From assembly GCA_905182645.1 (NCBI GenBank), contig CAJJCJ010000006.1:186001-250000 (forward strand): DNA of 64,000 nt, read 5' to 3'. The translations under genes were made by a program, and so were the position numbers. The stretch is from an uncultured Sulfitobacter sp. (GTDB taxonomy: Bacteria; Pseudomonadota; Alphaproteobacteria; Rhodobacterales; Rhodobacteraceae). Below are positions 27,988 to 37,734 of this stretch, piece by piece; position 1 is the stretch's first letter; each line of letters opens with the position of its first letter. The notes under the pieces are model-generated. The model made no database searches and was not told the origin of the DNA. It saw only the letters and a list, made by a program, of their open reading frames with translations.

Positions 27988-28343
27988 AAACTTAATCCTT
28001 TGGTCAGCCACAGACCCAATGCACAGGCCCCCAGCGAAAGCAGCATTGATGCTGCAACATATGTAACCGCGGCGCCCAGACGTCCGGCTTCAAGAAGCCG
28101 CATCGTATCAAGGCTGAACGCGCTGAAGGTTGTGAAACCTCCAAGAAATCCAGTCATCACCAGCGGCAGCCATGCTTGTAGGCCACGCGCGGTGAACAGC
28201 GCCCAAACGACGCCAATCGCCAATGATCCTGCGACGTTGACGGTCAGCGTGCCCAACGGAAAGGCTACGGCCAGCCCAACTAGGTATCGCGCCACAGCGC
28301 CAAACGCGCCACCAAGCGCCACAGAGATCACGGGTGTTATCAT
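27984..28343 (-). CDS. crcB: Fluoride ion channel CrcB/Fluc
   Basis: A 119-residue protein with four membrane segments. The family signs are NVAGSLAIGVVWAL near residues 37-50 and GFLGGFTTFSAFSLDT, which contains the phenylalanines that line the pore. It forms an antiparallel dimer in the inner membrane that exports fluoride. The start MITPVISVALGG at 28343 is chosen; a longer open frame begins at 28409. No fluoride riboswitch is visible upstream, since it lies 31 bp after rarA in an operon. Confidence 0.93.
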   Translation of the reverse strand: MITPVISVALGGAFGAVARYLVGLAVAFPLGTLTVNVAGSLAIGVVWALFTARGLQAWLPLVMTGFLGGFTTFSAFSLDTMRLLEAGRLGAAVTYVAASMLLSLGACALGLWLTKGLSL

Positions 28344-28374
28344 AGTGGTGCCTTGGCCCAATGCGGGCCGCTTG

Positions 28375-29685
28375 TCAATTCTTGGACCGCTTGGCCCGCA
28401 GTCCAGCAAAGAAATCGACGCGCTTTTTCAGGTCTCTCTCAAATCCACGATCAACGGGCAGATAATAGATCGGGCGTTTCATGGTTTCGGGGAAGTAATT
28501 TTGCCCCGAGAACCCGTCTTCGGCATCGTGGTCATAGGCATACCCTGCGCCAAACCCCTGTTCTTTCATCAGCGTCGTCGGTGCATTCAGAATGTGGGTG
28601 GGCGGCGGTTCTGATCCGGTTTGCTTGGCGCCGTCCATCGCGGCCTTATAGGCCACGTAGGTCGCGTTCGATTTGGGCGCGAGCGCTAAGTAAGTGACCG
28701 CTTGGGCAAGCGCCAATTCACCTTCGGGGCTGCCAAGCCGTTCATATGTTTCCCAAGATTGCAGACAAACCGCTTGCGCCTGCGGGTCGGCCAAGCCGAT
28801 ATCTTCGACGGCCATGCGGGTAATCCGGCGGGCAAGGAACCTTGGATCTTCACCACCTGCCAACATACGTGCGAACCAATAAAGCGCAGCATCAGGGTCG
28901 GACCCGCGCACGGATTTATGCAATGCGCTGATCAGGTTGTAATGCTCGTCACCAGATTTATCGTATTTCACCGCGCGTTTCATCAGGCGGGTCGAGAGGC
29001 CGTCACGGTCGATTTTTCCGTCAACTTTCCACGCCATGATTTGTTCGATCAAATTCAGCAGGGCACGCCCGTCACCGTCGGCCATTTCAAGCAAGGCTTC
29101 GCGCGCAGGGCCGTCAAGCGGAAGCGGTTTTTCCATCTCTTGTTCGGCGCGTTGCGCGAGGCGTTCAAGGTCCGCCAAATCAAGACGGGTCAGGATAAGC
29201 ACTTGAGAACGCGACAAAACCGCAGCGTTCAACTCAAAACTTGGGTTCTCGGTTGTGGCACCGACCAGCAGGATTGTGCCGTCTTCCATGTAGGGTAAAA
29301 AGCCGTCTTGTTGGGCTTTGTTAAAGCGGTGGATTTCATCGACGAATAGCAACGTGCCCTTGCCGTTTTGGCGGCGGATCTTGGCGGCCTCAAACACTTT
29401 TCGCAGGTCAGGGATACCGGTGAAAATCGCGCTGATCTGCACGAAATGTAGATCGGATTCGTTGGCGAGCAAGCGGGCGATGGTGGTTTTACCAACACCG
29501 GGTGGACCCCAGAAAATTAGCGATGACAGTGACCCGGACGCCAGCATCACGCCGAGTGGCGCATCAGGGCCAAGCACTTGTTCTTGGCCAATAACTTCGC
29601 CCAATACCTGCGGGCGCAAACGGTCTGCCAGCGGGCGTGGGCCTGCGGGGGTAGATTGGATGGAGCTGTCAAAAAGATCGGCCAT
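28375..29685 (-). CDS. rarA: Replication-associated recombination protein A (RarA/MgsA)
   Basis: A 436-residue AAA+ ATPase. Walker A is GPPGVGKTT near residues 59-67, Walker B is LLFVDEIHRFNKAQQD, sensor 1 lies in LLVGATTENPSFE, and the C-terminal tetramerisation domain contains AMDGAKQTGSEPPPTHILNAP. RarA acts at stalled replication forks. It leads the operon rarA-crcB-rluC-HAD-ATP12, in which all genes are tightly spaced or overlapping. Confidence 0.95.
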   Translation of the reverse strand: MADLFDSSIQSTPAGPRPLADRLRPQVLGEVIGQEQVLGPDAPLGVMLASGSLSSLIFWGPPGVGKTTIARLLANESDLHFVQISAIFTGIPDLRKVFEAAKIRRQNGKGTLLFVDEIHRFNKAQQDGFLPYMEDGTILLVGATTENPSFELNAAVLSRSQVLILTRLDLADLERLAQRAEQEMEKPLPLDGPAREALLEMADGDGRALLNLIEQIMAWKVDGKIDRDGLSTRLMKRAVKYDKSGDEHYNLISALHKSVRGSDPDAALYWFARMLAGGEDPRFLARRITRMAVEDIGLADPQAQAVCLQSWETYERLGSPEGELALAQAVTYLALAPKSNATYVAYKAAMDGAKQTGSEPPPTHILNAPTTLMKEQGFGAGYAYDHDAEDGFSGQNYFPETMKRPIYYLPVDRGFERDLKKRVDFFAGLRAKRSKN

Positions 29686-29730
29686 GGATCAAACCTATGT
29701 CTGGATAGGCCCCATGGGAAGGGGCGGACG

Positions 29731-29762
29731 AAAAAGGCCCCGCGTTTCCGCGAGGCCCCTTA
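29731..29762 (-). terminator. Intrinsic terminator of the rplO-rplQ unit
   Basis: A hairpin GGCCCCGCG-TTTC-CGCGAGGCC with one mismatch. On the minus strand it is followed by a T run, just after the rplQ stop. Confidence 0.8.
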
Positions 29763-29785
29763 AATTCTTGTGATAAGTCAAAGAC

Positions 29786-30205
29786 TTATTCGTCAGCGTC
29801 TACGAACTCTTCGAGACGTGCACGGTCAGCGGACCCTTTAGCGTCTACGTCGCGGTCAACGAATTCGATGATCGCCATAGGCGCCATGTCGCCGTAACGG
29901 AAGCCAGCCTTCAGTACGCGGACATAGCCGCCCTGACGCTCTGCGTAACGTGGGCCGAGAATTTCAAAAAGCTTAGCGCAATGCATGTCTTGCTTCAGCT
30001 GCGCACGGGCTTGACGACGTGCGTGCAAATCGCCGCGCTTGCCAAGTGTGATCAGCTTTTCGATGACGCGCTTAAGTTCTTTTGCCTTAGGCAAAGTTGT
30101 CTTGATCTGCTCATGTTCGATGAGCGAGCCGGACATGTTTGCGAACAGTGCTTTACGGTGTTCGTGTGTCCGGTTGAGGCGGCGGTAACCACGTGCGTGA
30201 CGCAT
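29786..30205 (-). CDS. rplQ: 50S ribosomal protein L17
   Basis: A 139-residue L17 starting [20 protein letters not shown], with the conserved [21 protein letters not shown] block. It binds near the polypeptide exit tunnel of the 50S subunit. It is the last gene of the alpha operon, downstream of rpoA with a 156-bp gap, and is followed by a terminator. Confidence 0.97.
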   Translation of the reverse strand: MRHARGYRRLNRTHEHRKALFANMSGSLIEHEQIKTTLPKAKELKRVIEKLITLGKRGDLHARRQARAQLKQDMHCAKLFEILGPRYAERQGGYVRVLKAGFRYGDMAPMAIIEFVDRDVDAKGSADRARLEEFVDADE

Positions 30206-30361
30206 GAGAAAGTCTCCATTTTGTATTATGATGGGCCGTGCGCTGCGATGACGCCGGCTCCTTTATTGGGGCGGGATTGCCCAGTAATTATCGTATAAGT
30301 TTCGTATAAGTTTTGCATATCCCACCCGCGCCCTATTCAGGCACGGGTGAAATGCGTGTTC

Positions 30362-31378
30362 TTAAAACTGGTCTTCGAACTTTTTAGCCAGATCTTCGAT
30401 ATTGTCCGGTGGCCAATCCTCAACGTCCATACCGAGATGCAGACCCATACCTGACAACACTTCTTTGATCTCGTTCAAAGACTTGCGGCCGAAGTTTGGC
30501 GTACGCAGCATTTCTGCTTCAGTTTTCTGGATCAAATCGCCGATGTAAACGATGTTATCGTTCTTAAGGCAGTTTGCAGAACGAACAGACAGTTCCAGCT
30601 CGTCCACTTTCTTCAACAGAAGCGGGTTGAACTCGAGGCCATCGTCGTCGGCGCCAGCAGTTGCTGATTCAGGCTCGTCAAAGTTAACGAAGATCGACAG
30701 TTGGTCCTGCAGGATACGTGCAGCATATGCCACAGCGTCGTCCGGCGTGATGGAGCCGTCTGTTTCGACCTTCATGGTCAGCTTGTCATAGTCCAAAACC
30801 TGACCTTCACGGGTCGGCTGCACGTCGTAAGACACTTTCTTAACCGGCGAATAAATCGCGTCGATTGAGATCATGCCGATCGGTGCGTCTTCTGGCTTGT
30901 TCTTTTCCGCAGCGACATAGCCGTTACCGGTATTAACGGTAAGTTCCATGTACAAATCAGCGCCATCGTCGAGGTGACAGATAACGTGATCCTTGTTGAG
31001 GATTTCGATGCCAGCTGTTTCAGAAATATCAGCAGCAGTCACAACGCCCGGGCCTTTTGCCTGAACGCTGAGCCGCTTTGGCCCGTCGACTTCCATACGG
31101 ATTGCAACGCCCTTAAGGTTCAAGACGATGTCGGTGACGTCTTCACGTACGCCGGCCACGCTTGAGAACTCGTGCAGAACATTGTCGATCTGAACGGCAG
31201 TGATCGCGGCACCTTGCAGTGACGACATCAGGATGCGGCGCAGGGCGTTGCCCAGCGTCAGGCCGAAGCCCCGCTCGAGTGGTTCTGCAACCACTGTTGC
31301 CTGACGCATCGGGTCATTGCCCGGTGTAACGTCAAGCTGTGTCGGCTTGATCAATTCAGCCCAATTTTTGTGGATCAT
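30362..31378 (-). CDS. rpoA: RNA polymerase alpha subunit
   Basis: A 338-residue subunit. The N-terminal assembly domain begins [17 protein letters not shown] and contains [19 protein letters not shown]. The C-terminal DNA-binding domain is [14 protein letters not shown] to [12 protein letters not shown]. The start at 31378 matches relatives; an upstream in-frame codon would add four residues. It sits between rpsK and rplQ as in the classical alpha operon, but rpsD is not present in that position. Confidence 0.97.
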   Translation of the reverse strand: MIHKNWAELIKPTQLDVTPGNDPMRQATVVAEPLERGFGLTLGNALRRILMSSLQGAAITAVQIDNVLHEFSSVAGVREDVTDIVLNLKGVAIRMEVDGPKRLSVQAKGPGVVTAADISETAGIEILNKDHVICHLDDGADLYMELTVNTGNGYVAAEKNKPEDAPIGMISIDAIYSPVKKVSYDVQPTREGQVLDYDKLTMKVETDGSITPDDAVAYAARILQDQLSIFVNFDEPESATAGADDDGLEFNPLLLKKVDELELSVRSANCLKNDNIVYIGDLIQKTEAEMLRTPNFGRKSLNEIKEVLSGMGLHLGMDVEDWPPDNIEDLAKKFEDQF

Positions 31379-31490
31379 GCGTCCCTCCATTCCTGTCTGC
31401 CTTCATGTCCGAAAGGCAAACGCCCGAGGTTTCAAAATGACGGATTGGGGCCGTGCAAAGATGCAAGACCCCAAAGCGTTTCGTAATGTC

Positions 31491-31880
31491 TTAGACGCGG
31501 CGGCGCTTTGGTGGGCGGCAGCCGTTGTGCGCCATTGGCGTAACATCACGAATAGACGTGACGTTGAAACCAGCAGCAGCCAAAGCGCGCAATGCGCTTT
31601 CACGACCAGAACCAGGACCCTGCACTTCGACTTCAAGCGTTTTCACGCCGTGGTCTTGCGCCTTTTTGGCCACATCTTCCGCAGCCATTTGAGCCGCGTA
31701 AGGTGTAGATTTCCGTGAGCCTTTAAAGCCCATTGTACCAGCAGACGACCAAGCGATCGCATTGCCCTGAACGTCGGAAATCAGGATTTTTGTGTTGTTG
31801 AAAGAAGAATTCACGTGAGCAACGCCTGCGGCGATGTTCTTGGAGACCTTCTTCTTGGTGCGTTTAGTATCGCGTGCCAT
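31491..31880 (-). CDS. rpsK: 30S ribosomal protein S11
   Basis: A 129-residue S11 with the conserved [12 protein letters not shown] and [16 protein letters not shown] blocks and the C-terminal [16 protein letters not shown]. It lines the mRNA path on the 30S platform. It starts 15 bp after rpsM. Confidence 0.98.
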   Translation of the reverse strand: MARDTKRTKKKVSKNIAAGVAHVNSSFNNTKILISDVQGNAIAWSSAGTMGFKGSRKSTPYAAQMAAEDVAKKAQDHGVKTLEVEVQGPGSGRESALRALAAAGFNVTSIRDVTPMAHNGCRPPKRRRV

Positions 31881-31895
31881 ATCTGATGCCCTCCC

Positions 31896-32264
31896 TTATT
31901 TCTTCTTACCAGCAATGGCCTTTGCAGGGCCTTTGCGAGTACGTGCGTTAGTTGATGTACGCTGACCACGCACAGGCAGGTTACGACGGTGACGCAAGCC
32001 ACGGTAGCTACCAAGATCCATGTGACGCTTGATGTTCATCTGTGTTTCACGGCGAAGGTCGCCTTCAACAGTCAGATTAGAGTCAATGTACTCGCGAACC
32101 TTCAGGATTTCAGCATCCGACAGTTCGTTAACGCGACGAGCGCGGTCGATACCGATGGCCTCACAGATTTCTTCTGCTTTGGTCGAACCGATACCAGCGA
32201 TATATGTGAGGGCGATCAGAACACGTTTCCCAGTAGGGATGTTCACGCCAGCAATACGTGCCAA
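31896..32264 (-). CDS. rpsM: 30S ribosomal protein S13 (TTG start)
   Basis: The product is 122 residues, beginning [20 protein letters not shown] after the initiator. The start is a TTG at 32264. Homologues begin exactly at (M)ARIAGVNIP, and AAAAGGAAAT lies at proper spacing upstream, so the rare start is well supported. The 25 codons upstream of it in frame are leader. S13 contacts the P-site tRNA and the 50S subunit. Two hairpins lie in the leader (32287-32306 and 32322-32346). Confidence 0.93.
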   Translation of the reverse strand: MARIAGVNIPTGKRVLIALTYIAGIGSTKAEEICEAIGIDRARRVNELSDAEILKVREYIDSNLTVEGDLRRETQMNIKRHMDLGSYRGLRHRRNLPVRGQRTSTNARTRKGPAKAIAGKKK

Positions 32265-32286
32265 GGTGGTATTTCCTTTTCGTTGC

Positions 32287-32346
32287 GGGTCCGTTATTCC
32301 GGACCCTTTTTTCACAACGGAGGCCCGAACGATCAATCGTCGGGCC
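32287..32346 (-). promoter_or_regulatory. rpsM leader hairpins
   Basis: Two stem-loops: GGGTCCG/CGGACCC (32287-32293 with 32300-32306) and GGCCCGA plus CGAT with complements up to 32346. They lie between the candidate promoter and the TTG start. They may regulate translation of the alpha operon. The first has a T run only on the plus strand, so it is not a terminator for rpsM. Confidence 0.5.
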
Positions 32347-32421
32347 GCGTCATATCGAGGTGCTCTGTGGATGTAGGGTGCGACCCCTTAACCACAAATT
32401 GATTCCCGCTAGGGATGTCGG

Positions 32422-32450
32422 TGTTTAGGAGCCCACGGCCCAAGGGTCAA
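32422..32450 (-). promoter_or_regulatory. Candidate promoter of rpsM-rpsK-rpoA-rplQ
   Basis: On the minus strand, TTGACC (32450-32445), a 17-bp spacer, then TAAACA (32427-32422), in the 237-bp gap between adk and rpsM. It would give an internal promoter within the unit. Confidence 0.45.
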
Positions 32451-32501
32451 GGGGGTGAAATGGCCCCACCGAAGATTCTGGTGCGACCAATTACCTTGAG
32501 C

Positions 32502-33146
32502 TTAATCGAGCGCTGATTTAATGCTCGCTGCAACGTCGTCCATGCTGGCCAGACCATCGACAGATTTCAGGTCGCCTTTGGCATAATAGTAGCCAACAAG
32601 CGGGGATGTCTGTTTGTAGTAAGCCATCAGGCGGGTGCGCAGGCTGTCTTCGTTATCGTCTGCACGACGCTGAAAATCGGATGCGCCGCAGTTGGTGCAT
32701 TTCTCGTCAGCAGGGATCGGTTTGGTGTTGTCGTTATAGACCTCTCCACAAGACCCACATGTCGACCGCGCGGTGATGCGGGCCACGAGGGCCTCGTCGT
32801 CGACTTGCATCTCGATCACACAATCAAGGGTTTCACCCATCCCGACAAGCAATGCGCCAAGTGCGTCGGCCTGAGCCAATGTGCGCGGGAAGCCATCAAA
32901 GATGTATCCAGATGCGCCATTGTCCAGCTCGAGCTGCTCATGGATCAATCCGATGACGATTTCGTCGGTCACAAGTTCACCAGCGTCCATGACGGCAGCG
33001 ACCTTAAGACCCATCTCGGTGCCAGAGCTTTTTGCAGCACGCAGCATGTCACCTGTGGACAGCTGAACCATGTTGCGTTCATCCACAAGTTTACGTGCTT
33101 GTGTGCCTTTGCCCGCGCCTGGCGGTCCGAGAAGGATAATATTCAT
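32502..33146 (-). CDS. adk: Adenylate kinase
   Basis: A 214-residue long-form kinase. The P-loop is [12 protein letters not shown] (4-15), followed by [10 protein letters not shown] and the [11 protein letters not shown] block. The LID has four cysteines (CGSCGEVYN and CTNCGA), so it binds a structural zinc. It interconverts ATP plus AMP with two ADP. Its ATG overlaps the secY stop (ATGA). Confidence 0.97.
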   Translation of the reverse strand: MNIILLGPPGAGKGTQARKLVDERNMVQLSTGDMLRAAKSSGTEMGLKVAAVMDAGELVTDEIVIGLIHEQLELDNGASGYIFDGFPRTLAQADALGALLVGMGETLDCVIEMQVDDEALVARITARSTCGSCGEVYNDNTKPIPADEKCTNCGASDFQRRADDNEDSLRTRLMAYYKQTSPLVGYYYAKGDLKSVDGLASMDDVAASIKSALD

Positions 33147-34504
33147 TTACGAGATGGCCCTTTGCGTTTCGCGTCACGGCCTTTGCCACGAAGCTGCGAT
33201 TTTTCGATAAGGCCTTCGTATTGATGGGCCAGCAAATGGGATTGAATTTGTTGAATAGTATCCATCCCTACCGACACAATAATCAAGACCGAGGTTCCAC
33301 CAAAGTAAAAAGGAATGGCGAACTGGCTGCGCAGGATTTCAGGCAACAGCGCAACAAGCGCCAGATAACCCGACCCCAGAACAAGGATACGTGTCACTAC
33401 GTAATCCAGATATTCGGCTGTTTTCTTGCCTGGACGGATGCCCGGCACAAAGCCGTTCTGGTTTTTGAGGTTGTCCGCGACTTCATCAGTCTTGAACGCA
33501 ACTTCACGGGTGTAGAAATATGTGAAGAAGATGATCATGCCCGCAAAGAACAACAGATAAAGCGGCTGACCAGGGCCAAAGTAGGCCAGAATGGTCGACA
33601 TCACGGGACCAGTTGAGCCACCAGAGAATGTGCTGATCGTGGTTGGCAATAGCAGCAATGCGGATGCAAAGATCGCTGGGATAACGCCGGCTGGGTTCAC
33701 TTTAATCGGCAGGTGGCTGGTAGAGCCGTCATAGACTTTCATGCCGCGCTGCTGGCGTGGGTATTGAATGTGAATTTTGCGCAAAGACCGTTCCATGAAG
33801 ACCACAAAGGTCAGGATCGCGATGACCATGAGTATGACCCCCACGATGATCAAAGGAGAGATCGCACCGGACCGCCCTTGGGACAAGAACTGTGCAGCAG
33901 CAGCAGGTACTTCGGCGATGATGCCAACGAAGATGATCAAAGAGATGCCGTTGCCAATACCGCGTGCAGTGATCTGCTCGCCTAACCACATCAGGAACAT
34001 TGTGCCACCAACGATAGTGATCACACATGCGGCTTGGAAGTAAAGACCAGGGTTGGCTGCTAGATCGCCAGCCTCGAGGCTACGTGCAAGACCGTATGCC
34101 TGCGCCGTGGCCAGAATAACCGTGCCGTAACGGGTGTATTGGTTCAGCTTGCGCCGTCCCGCCTCGCCCTCTTTCTTGAGATTCTTGAGCGGCTCCCACA
34201 TGGAACCAAGCAACTGAATGATGATCGATGCAGAGATATACGGCATGATGCCAAGCGCAAAGATACCCATGCGCGACAGCGCGCCACCGGTGAACATCGA
34301 CAAGATGCCGCCGATGCCTGCTTGTGCGTCTTCCATAAATGACCGCAATGCGGTCCCGTCGATGCCCGGCACAGGGATATATGTCCCCAAGCGGTAAACG
34401 ACCAAAAGGCCAAGGGTAAACAGGATGCGTTGGCGCAATTCGGTGGCTTTACCGAAAGCGCTCCAGCTCATGTTGGATGCCATTTGTTCTGCTGCGGATG
34501 CCAT
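33143..34504 (-). CDS. secY: Protein translocase subunit SecY
   Basis: A 453-residue channel protein with ten membrane segments. Conserved blocks are [17 protein letters not shown] (TM1 and plug region), [12 protein letters not shown] (TM5), the cytosolic loop [31 protein letters not shown], and the C-terminal [17 protein letters not shown]. It is the core of the Sec translocon for exported and membrane proteins. Confidence 0.98.
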   Translation of the reverse strand: MASAAEQMASNMSWSAFGKATELRQRILFTLGLLVVYRLGTYIPVPGIDGTALRSFMEDAQAGIGGILSMFTGGALSRMGIFALGIMPYISASIIIQLLGSMWEPLKNLKKEGEAGRRKLNQYTRYGTVILATAQAYGLARSLEAGDLAANPGLYFQAACVITIVGGTMFLMWLGEQITARGIGNGISLIIFVGIIAEVPAAAAQFLSQGRSGAISPLIIVGVILMVIAILTFVVFMERSLRKIHIQYPRQQRGMKVYDGSTSHLPIKVNPAGVIPAIFASALLLLPTTISTFSGGSTGPVMSTILAYFGPGQPLYLLFFAGMIIFFTYFYTREVAFKTDEVADNLKNQNGFVPGIRPGKKTAEYLDYVVTRILVLGSGYLALVALLPEILRSQFAIPFYFGGTSVLIIVSVGMDTIQQIQSHLLAHQYEGLIEKSQLRGKGRDAKRKGPSRK

Positions 34505-34610
34505 GCGTCTCTCTTTTTCATGAAAACACCGCCAACAGGTCTCCCCGTGGCGGCGTTTGGGAATGCTTTAACGAATGTAGGCGACCCAAGGGCCGCTCAC
34601 AAGGCGTTCC

Positions 34611-35090
34611 TTAAGCTGCCGCGACTTTTGGTGTCGCTGTTACGGTCACTTTACCGCCAGCTTTTGCAACAGCTTCGACTGCACCAGCGGATGCGCCGTG
34701 AACGATGATGTTCGCTTTGGATGTGAATTCACCCTTTGCAAGAACACGAACGCCGTCTTTGATGCGGCGCAGAGCGCCCGAAGCAACAAGTGCCTCTTGG
34801 GTGATGTCAGCAGTTGCGTCGATTTTGCCTGCGTCGATGAATTTCTGGATCAGGCCAAGGTTGATAACAGCATATGTTTTGCGGTTCGGCTTGTTAAAGC
34901 CACGCTTTGGCAGACGTTGGTAAAGCGGCATTTGGCCGCCCTCGAAGCCCTTGATCGCAACACCGGAACGGGACTTTTGACCCTTGATACCACGGCCAGC
35001 TGTCTTACCCATGCCAGAACCTGGACCACGCGCAACGCGCTTGCGGGATTTGGATGCACCTGGGTTGTCGGAAAGTTGATTCAGTTTCAT
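34611..35090 (-). CDS. rplO: 50S ribosomal protein L15
   Basis: A 159-residue L15 with [20 protein letters not shown] and the glycine-rich [13 protein letters not shown] segment that winds through 23S rRNA. In most bacteria it directly follows rpmD. Here three other genes lie between, so rplO begins a new transcription unit with its own candidate promoter at 35190-35218. Confidence 0.97.
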   Translation of the reverse strand: MKLNQLSDNPGASKSRKRVARGPGSGMGKTAGRGIKGQKSRSGVAIKGFEGGQMPLYQRLPKRGFNKPNRKTYAVINLGLIQKFIDAGKIDATADITQEALVASGALRRIKDGVRVLAKGEFTSKANIIVHGASAGAVEAVAKAGGKVTVTATPKVAAA

Positions 35091-35189
35091 GTCGCTACTC
35101 CTTTTGCCGGAAATGACCCCCAGCGACGGGAGCGGTCAAACGCGGCGTTTCAATATGTGAGTCGGTACATAAGTTGTACGGACTAGCGG

Positions 35190-35218
35190 CGTATAGACGG
35201 GGAATTGGATTGGGGCAA
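35190..35218 (-). promoter_or_regulatory. Candidate promoter of rplO-secY-adk
   Basis: On the minus strand, TTGCCC (35218-35213), a 17-bp spacer, then TATACG (35195-35190), about 100 bp upstream of rplO. The same box pair occurs before rpmC and, with TTGACA, before rpsL. Confidence 0.6.
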
Positions 35219-35325
35219 GAGGCCCCGCACAATCAAGGCCCGTCCAACATTATGTTGTCTGATCTACAGGTCGCGCAGGTTTTCAGCAAGCATGCAAAAT
35301 GGCGGCCCTGCCGGACGTACAAAAT

Positions 35326-35799
35326 CTATGGAATTAGAATGTCTGCGCGGTGCCACGTGGCAGATTGCACCGTCAAATCATCCAACAACAGATCAACCCT
35401 CACGGAATTAACGCTGCCCAGTTCATAGCGATGGTACACGAGCAAAGCTTCGTCATCGATCATCGCATTGGGTTGCATAAGGTCCATATGGCAGTCGGGC
35501 ATTTCCAAGTCCTGCAGTGGCGCACCGTTTATCGAAAACTTCGCGCTCATTAGGCCGCAACGCCAGCTGAATATTTGTGTGAAATACACCAGATCTTGCC
35601 CGTCAAATTCGCGGACTACGGACCAGTTGGCTTTTGTCATCTCCAAGATCATGCCAACTTCACCAGCCGTCGTGAACTTACCCAGCGAAGTCTGATCATC
35701 GGGTGACAAACCGGTCAGATCAAAAATGTCTGCGCTGCTTTGCACCAAAGCTGGACTTGCGAGAAGCAGTCAACAAATTAGAAATGCGCCCGTTTTCAT
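35326..35799 (-). pseudogene. Small secreted protein gene with in-frame TGA in the signal peptide
   Basis: From the ATG at 35799, which has a good AGGGAGA ribosome site, the frame reads MKTGAFLIC, TGA (35772-35770), LLLASPALVQSSADIFDL and then stays open to 35326. The start is a normal type I signal peptide cut by one stop codon. Without the stop the product would be about 157 residues. The 140-residue downstream part alone would lack its export signal. I do not recognise the mature domain. It lies between rplO and the hydrolase gene. Confidence 0.7.
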
Positions 35800-35945
35800 A
35801 TGGTTTCTCCCTAATTTTCGAAGTGCAAAACGTAGGCCACCCTGTATGGGCGAAAGTTGTGCAAAATTCAATCTGACACATGGGGGGTGACATTTGGCTG
35901 ACCCGCTGTTTCAGTCAATGTGTAGTTGAATTTAAGAATGGGGCC

Positions 35946-36578
35946 GTGAGCGAGATTGAAATAATTGCGCGTTCAGATGATTATCAGATCACGTTTCACG
36001 CGGCGGCTGATACACCAAGCCACACTTTGATTATCACCTTTGCTGGCCTTCCTACAGGACTTGAAAGCGACGGTTTTGAGACGGATTTCTGTCTCGTTCA
36101 CGGCTATGACACGATCTTTACGGCGCAGCGTATTAATACCCAGTATCAAGGCCTGTCGCTTGAGGACTTTGAAGCGGCAGTTGCGCCAAAGGCCGCTCAA
36201 TATAAGACCCTTGTCTGTTATGGGCCAAGTTTGGGGGGCTATGCTTCTTTATACTTCGGCGGGTCTATCAACGCGCGGATGATTGTCGCTGGACCGCTCT
36301 TACCTGCTTGGCCGCACCTTAGGAATCGCAAATGCGCCGACCTTATTATCACGCATCGGTCTTTACACGATGTCCCCAAATCAGAGCACGCGCCTGTGGT
36401 CGTTTTCGATCCGATGTTCATCAGCGACAAAAATAATATCGAGAAGATGGTGGAGCCTGTTTATCCGAACATTCGAAAAGTCGAAGTCCCATTTGCTGGT
36501 CATCCCATCTTGGTTTCGTTGGCGAAGGCCCGCATTTTAAGCCCTGTCATTATGCACTTTTTTGAGACCGCGAAGTGA
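35946..36578 (+). CDS. Alpha/beta hydrolase-like protein
   Basis: A protein of about 210 residues. The likely start is GTG 35946, because the conserved-looking part begins SEIEIIARSDDYQITFH. ATG 35880 would give 232 residues but lacks a ribosome site. A nucleophile elbow is visible in CYGPSLGGYASLYFGG, preceded by strand TLIITFAG, and a possible catalytic His lies near VPFAGHPILVS. The substrate is unknown. It is opposite in strand to the flanking ribosomal genes rplO and rpmD and is coupled to the next gene. Confidence 0.65.
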   Translation: MSEIEIIARSDDYQITFHAAADTPSHTLIITFAGLPTGLESDGFETDFCLVHGYDTIFTAQRINTQYQGLSLEDFEAAVAPKAAQYKTLVCYGPSLGGYASLYFGGSINARMIVAGPLLPAWPHLRNRKCADLIITHRSLHDVPKSEHAPVVVFDPMFISDKNNIEKMVEPVYPNIRKVEVPFAGHPILVSLAKARILSPVIMHFFETAK

Positions 36579-36862
36579 TGGACTTTGAGCGGCCTGCAGA
36601 AGGATCAGCCATTTGGCACCGTGAACGCGCACGGCATTTCGCAAAGAAAGAGCCCGCATTAGCGAAAACAGAGTTTGAAAAAAGTATGGTCATTGAAGAG
36701 TCAAAACTAACGTTCAATCTTTTGATCCAACTATTGATAAATATGGGTGACCTAAGAGGGGCGCAGGAAAAACTGGACGTTTCGAGGCTGTCTGACGACA
36801 GGGCGTATCAAATGAACCCACATATTGCCAAATTCGCTACGGATTCGGGCTTAACGGTCTAG
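36578..36862 (+). CDS. Small TPR-like protein of unknown function
   Basis: A 94-residue, charged, helical protein. The ATG at 36578 shares one base with the stop of the hydrolase-like gene (TGATG), so the two are coupled. The pattern of paired helices (IWHRERARHFAKKEPALAKTEFEKS, then LLIQLLINMGDLRGAQEKL) suggests one or two TPR-type repeats. No function can be given. The pair sits in the rpmD-rplO joint. Confidence 0.6.
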   Translation: MDFERPAEGSAIWHRERARHFAKKEPALAKTEFEKSMVIEESKLTFNLLIQLLINMGDLRGAQEKLDVSRLSDDRAYQMNPHIAKFATDSGLTV

Positions 36863-36879
36863 ATAAGGTAATCCAAAAC

Positions 36880-36911
36880 GCAAAACGCCCCGCAGTTTCC
36901 CGCGAGGCGTT
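36880..36911 (-). terminator. Intrinsic terminator of the rpmC-rpmD unit
   Basis: A hairpin AACGCC(36884-36889)/GGCGTT(36906-36911) with a GC-rich inner stem. On the minus strand it is followed by TTTTGCGTTTT. It lies about 40 bp after the rpmD stop, after the palindromic repeat. Confidence 0.75.
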
Positions 36912-36919
36912 GCTGACTG

Positions 36920-36942
36920 CGTAGGATGGGTTTTAACCCATC
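36920..36942. repeat. Dispersed palindromic repeat, copy 2
   Basis: Identical over 23 bp to 5844-5866 (core GGATGGGTTTTAACCCATC). It sits between the rpmD stop and its terminator. Confidence 0.7.
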
Positions 36943-36948
36943 AAACGT

Positions 36949-37137
36949 TTAGCCCTTTTCTTCGATGATCTCGACCATGTGCGAAATCTTGTTGACCATG
37001 CCACGGACGGAAGGTGTGTCTTCCAGTTCGCGTGTACGGTTCATTTTGTTCAGACCCAGACCGATGAGCGTTGCACGCTGGTCGGCGGGGCGACGGATTG
37101 GCGAACCAACCTGCTTAACGACAATTGTTTTAGCCAT
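36949..37137 (-). CDS. rpmD: 50S ribosomal protein L30
   Basis: A 62-residue L30 starting [17 protein letters not shown] with the conserved [13 protein letters not shown] segment. It is the last gene of the rpmC-to-rpmD unit. It begins 12 bp after rpsE. Confidence 0.96.
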   Translation of the reverse strand: MAKTIVVKQVGSPIRRPADQRATLIGLGLNKMNRTRELEDTPSVRGMVNKISHMVEIIEEKG

Positions 37138-37149
37138 TTTATTTGTTCC

Positions 37150-37734
37150 TTACGCTTCTGCGGCTTCTGGAGCGGCATCTGCCACAGGCGCATCTTCACG
37201 ACGAAGGATGTCTGCAACTTTCTTACCGCGACGCTGAGCGACGTTACGTGGTGACTGTTCTTTTGTCAGACCATCCATCGTCGCACGGATCATGTTGTAA
37301 GGGTTCTGGGACCCCAAAGATTTGGACACAACATCTTGAACGCCGAGCATTTCGAATACGGCACGCATTGGACCACCAGCAATAATACCAGTACCCTGTG
37401 GAGCTGTACGCATAATAACTTTACCAGCGCCGTGACGTCCTTCGACATCATGGTGCAGTGTGCGGCCATCTTTGAGCGCAACGCGGATCATCTGACGCTT
37501 AGCTTGCTCAGTGGCTTTGCGGATAGCTTCAGGAACTTCCTTCGCTTTACCCTTACCAAAGCCAACACGGCCTTTTGCGTCGCCAACAACGACGAGTGCA
37601 GCAAAACCAAAGCGCTTACCGCCTTTTACAGTTTTGGAAACACGGTTGATTGCGACCAAGCGGTCAGCAAATTCCGGTGTCGCTTCTTCACGGTTACGGC
37701 GATTGCCGCCGCGATTGTTGTCACGTTCTGCCAT
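37150..37734 (-). CDS. rpsE: 30S ribosomal protein S5
   Basis: A 194-residue S5. The double-stranded RNA-binding-like domain starts at [18 protein letters not shown], and the second domain contains the [19 protein letters not shown] block. The C-terminal Ala/Glu-rich tail is usual for this group. It controls decoding fidelity at the mRNA entry side. Confidence 0.98.
   Translation of the reverse strand: MAERDNNRGGNRRNREEATPEFADRLVAINRVSKTVKGGKRFGFAALVVVGDAKGRVGFGKGKAKEVPEAIRKATEQAKRQMIRVALKDGRTLHHDVEGRHGAGKVIMRTAPQGTGIIAGGPMRAVFEMLGVQDVVSKSLGSQNPYNMIRATMDGLTKEQSPRNVAQRRGKKVADILRREDAPVADAAPEAAEA

Noticed and set aside
27559-28614. Plus-strand frame of 351 codons across rluC, crcB and rarA
   Set aside because: It spans three well-recognised minus-strand genes and shows no family signature.
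32287-32312. Intrinsic terminator on the plus strand upstream of rpsM
   Set aside because: The hairpin has a T run only on the plus strand, where no gene ends. It is better treated as part of the rpsM leader.
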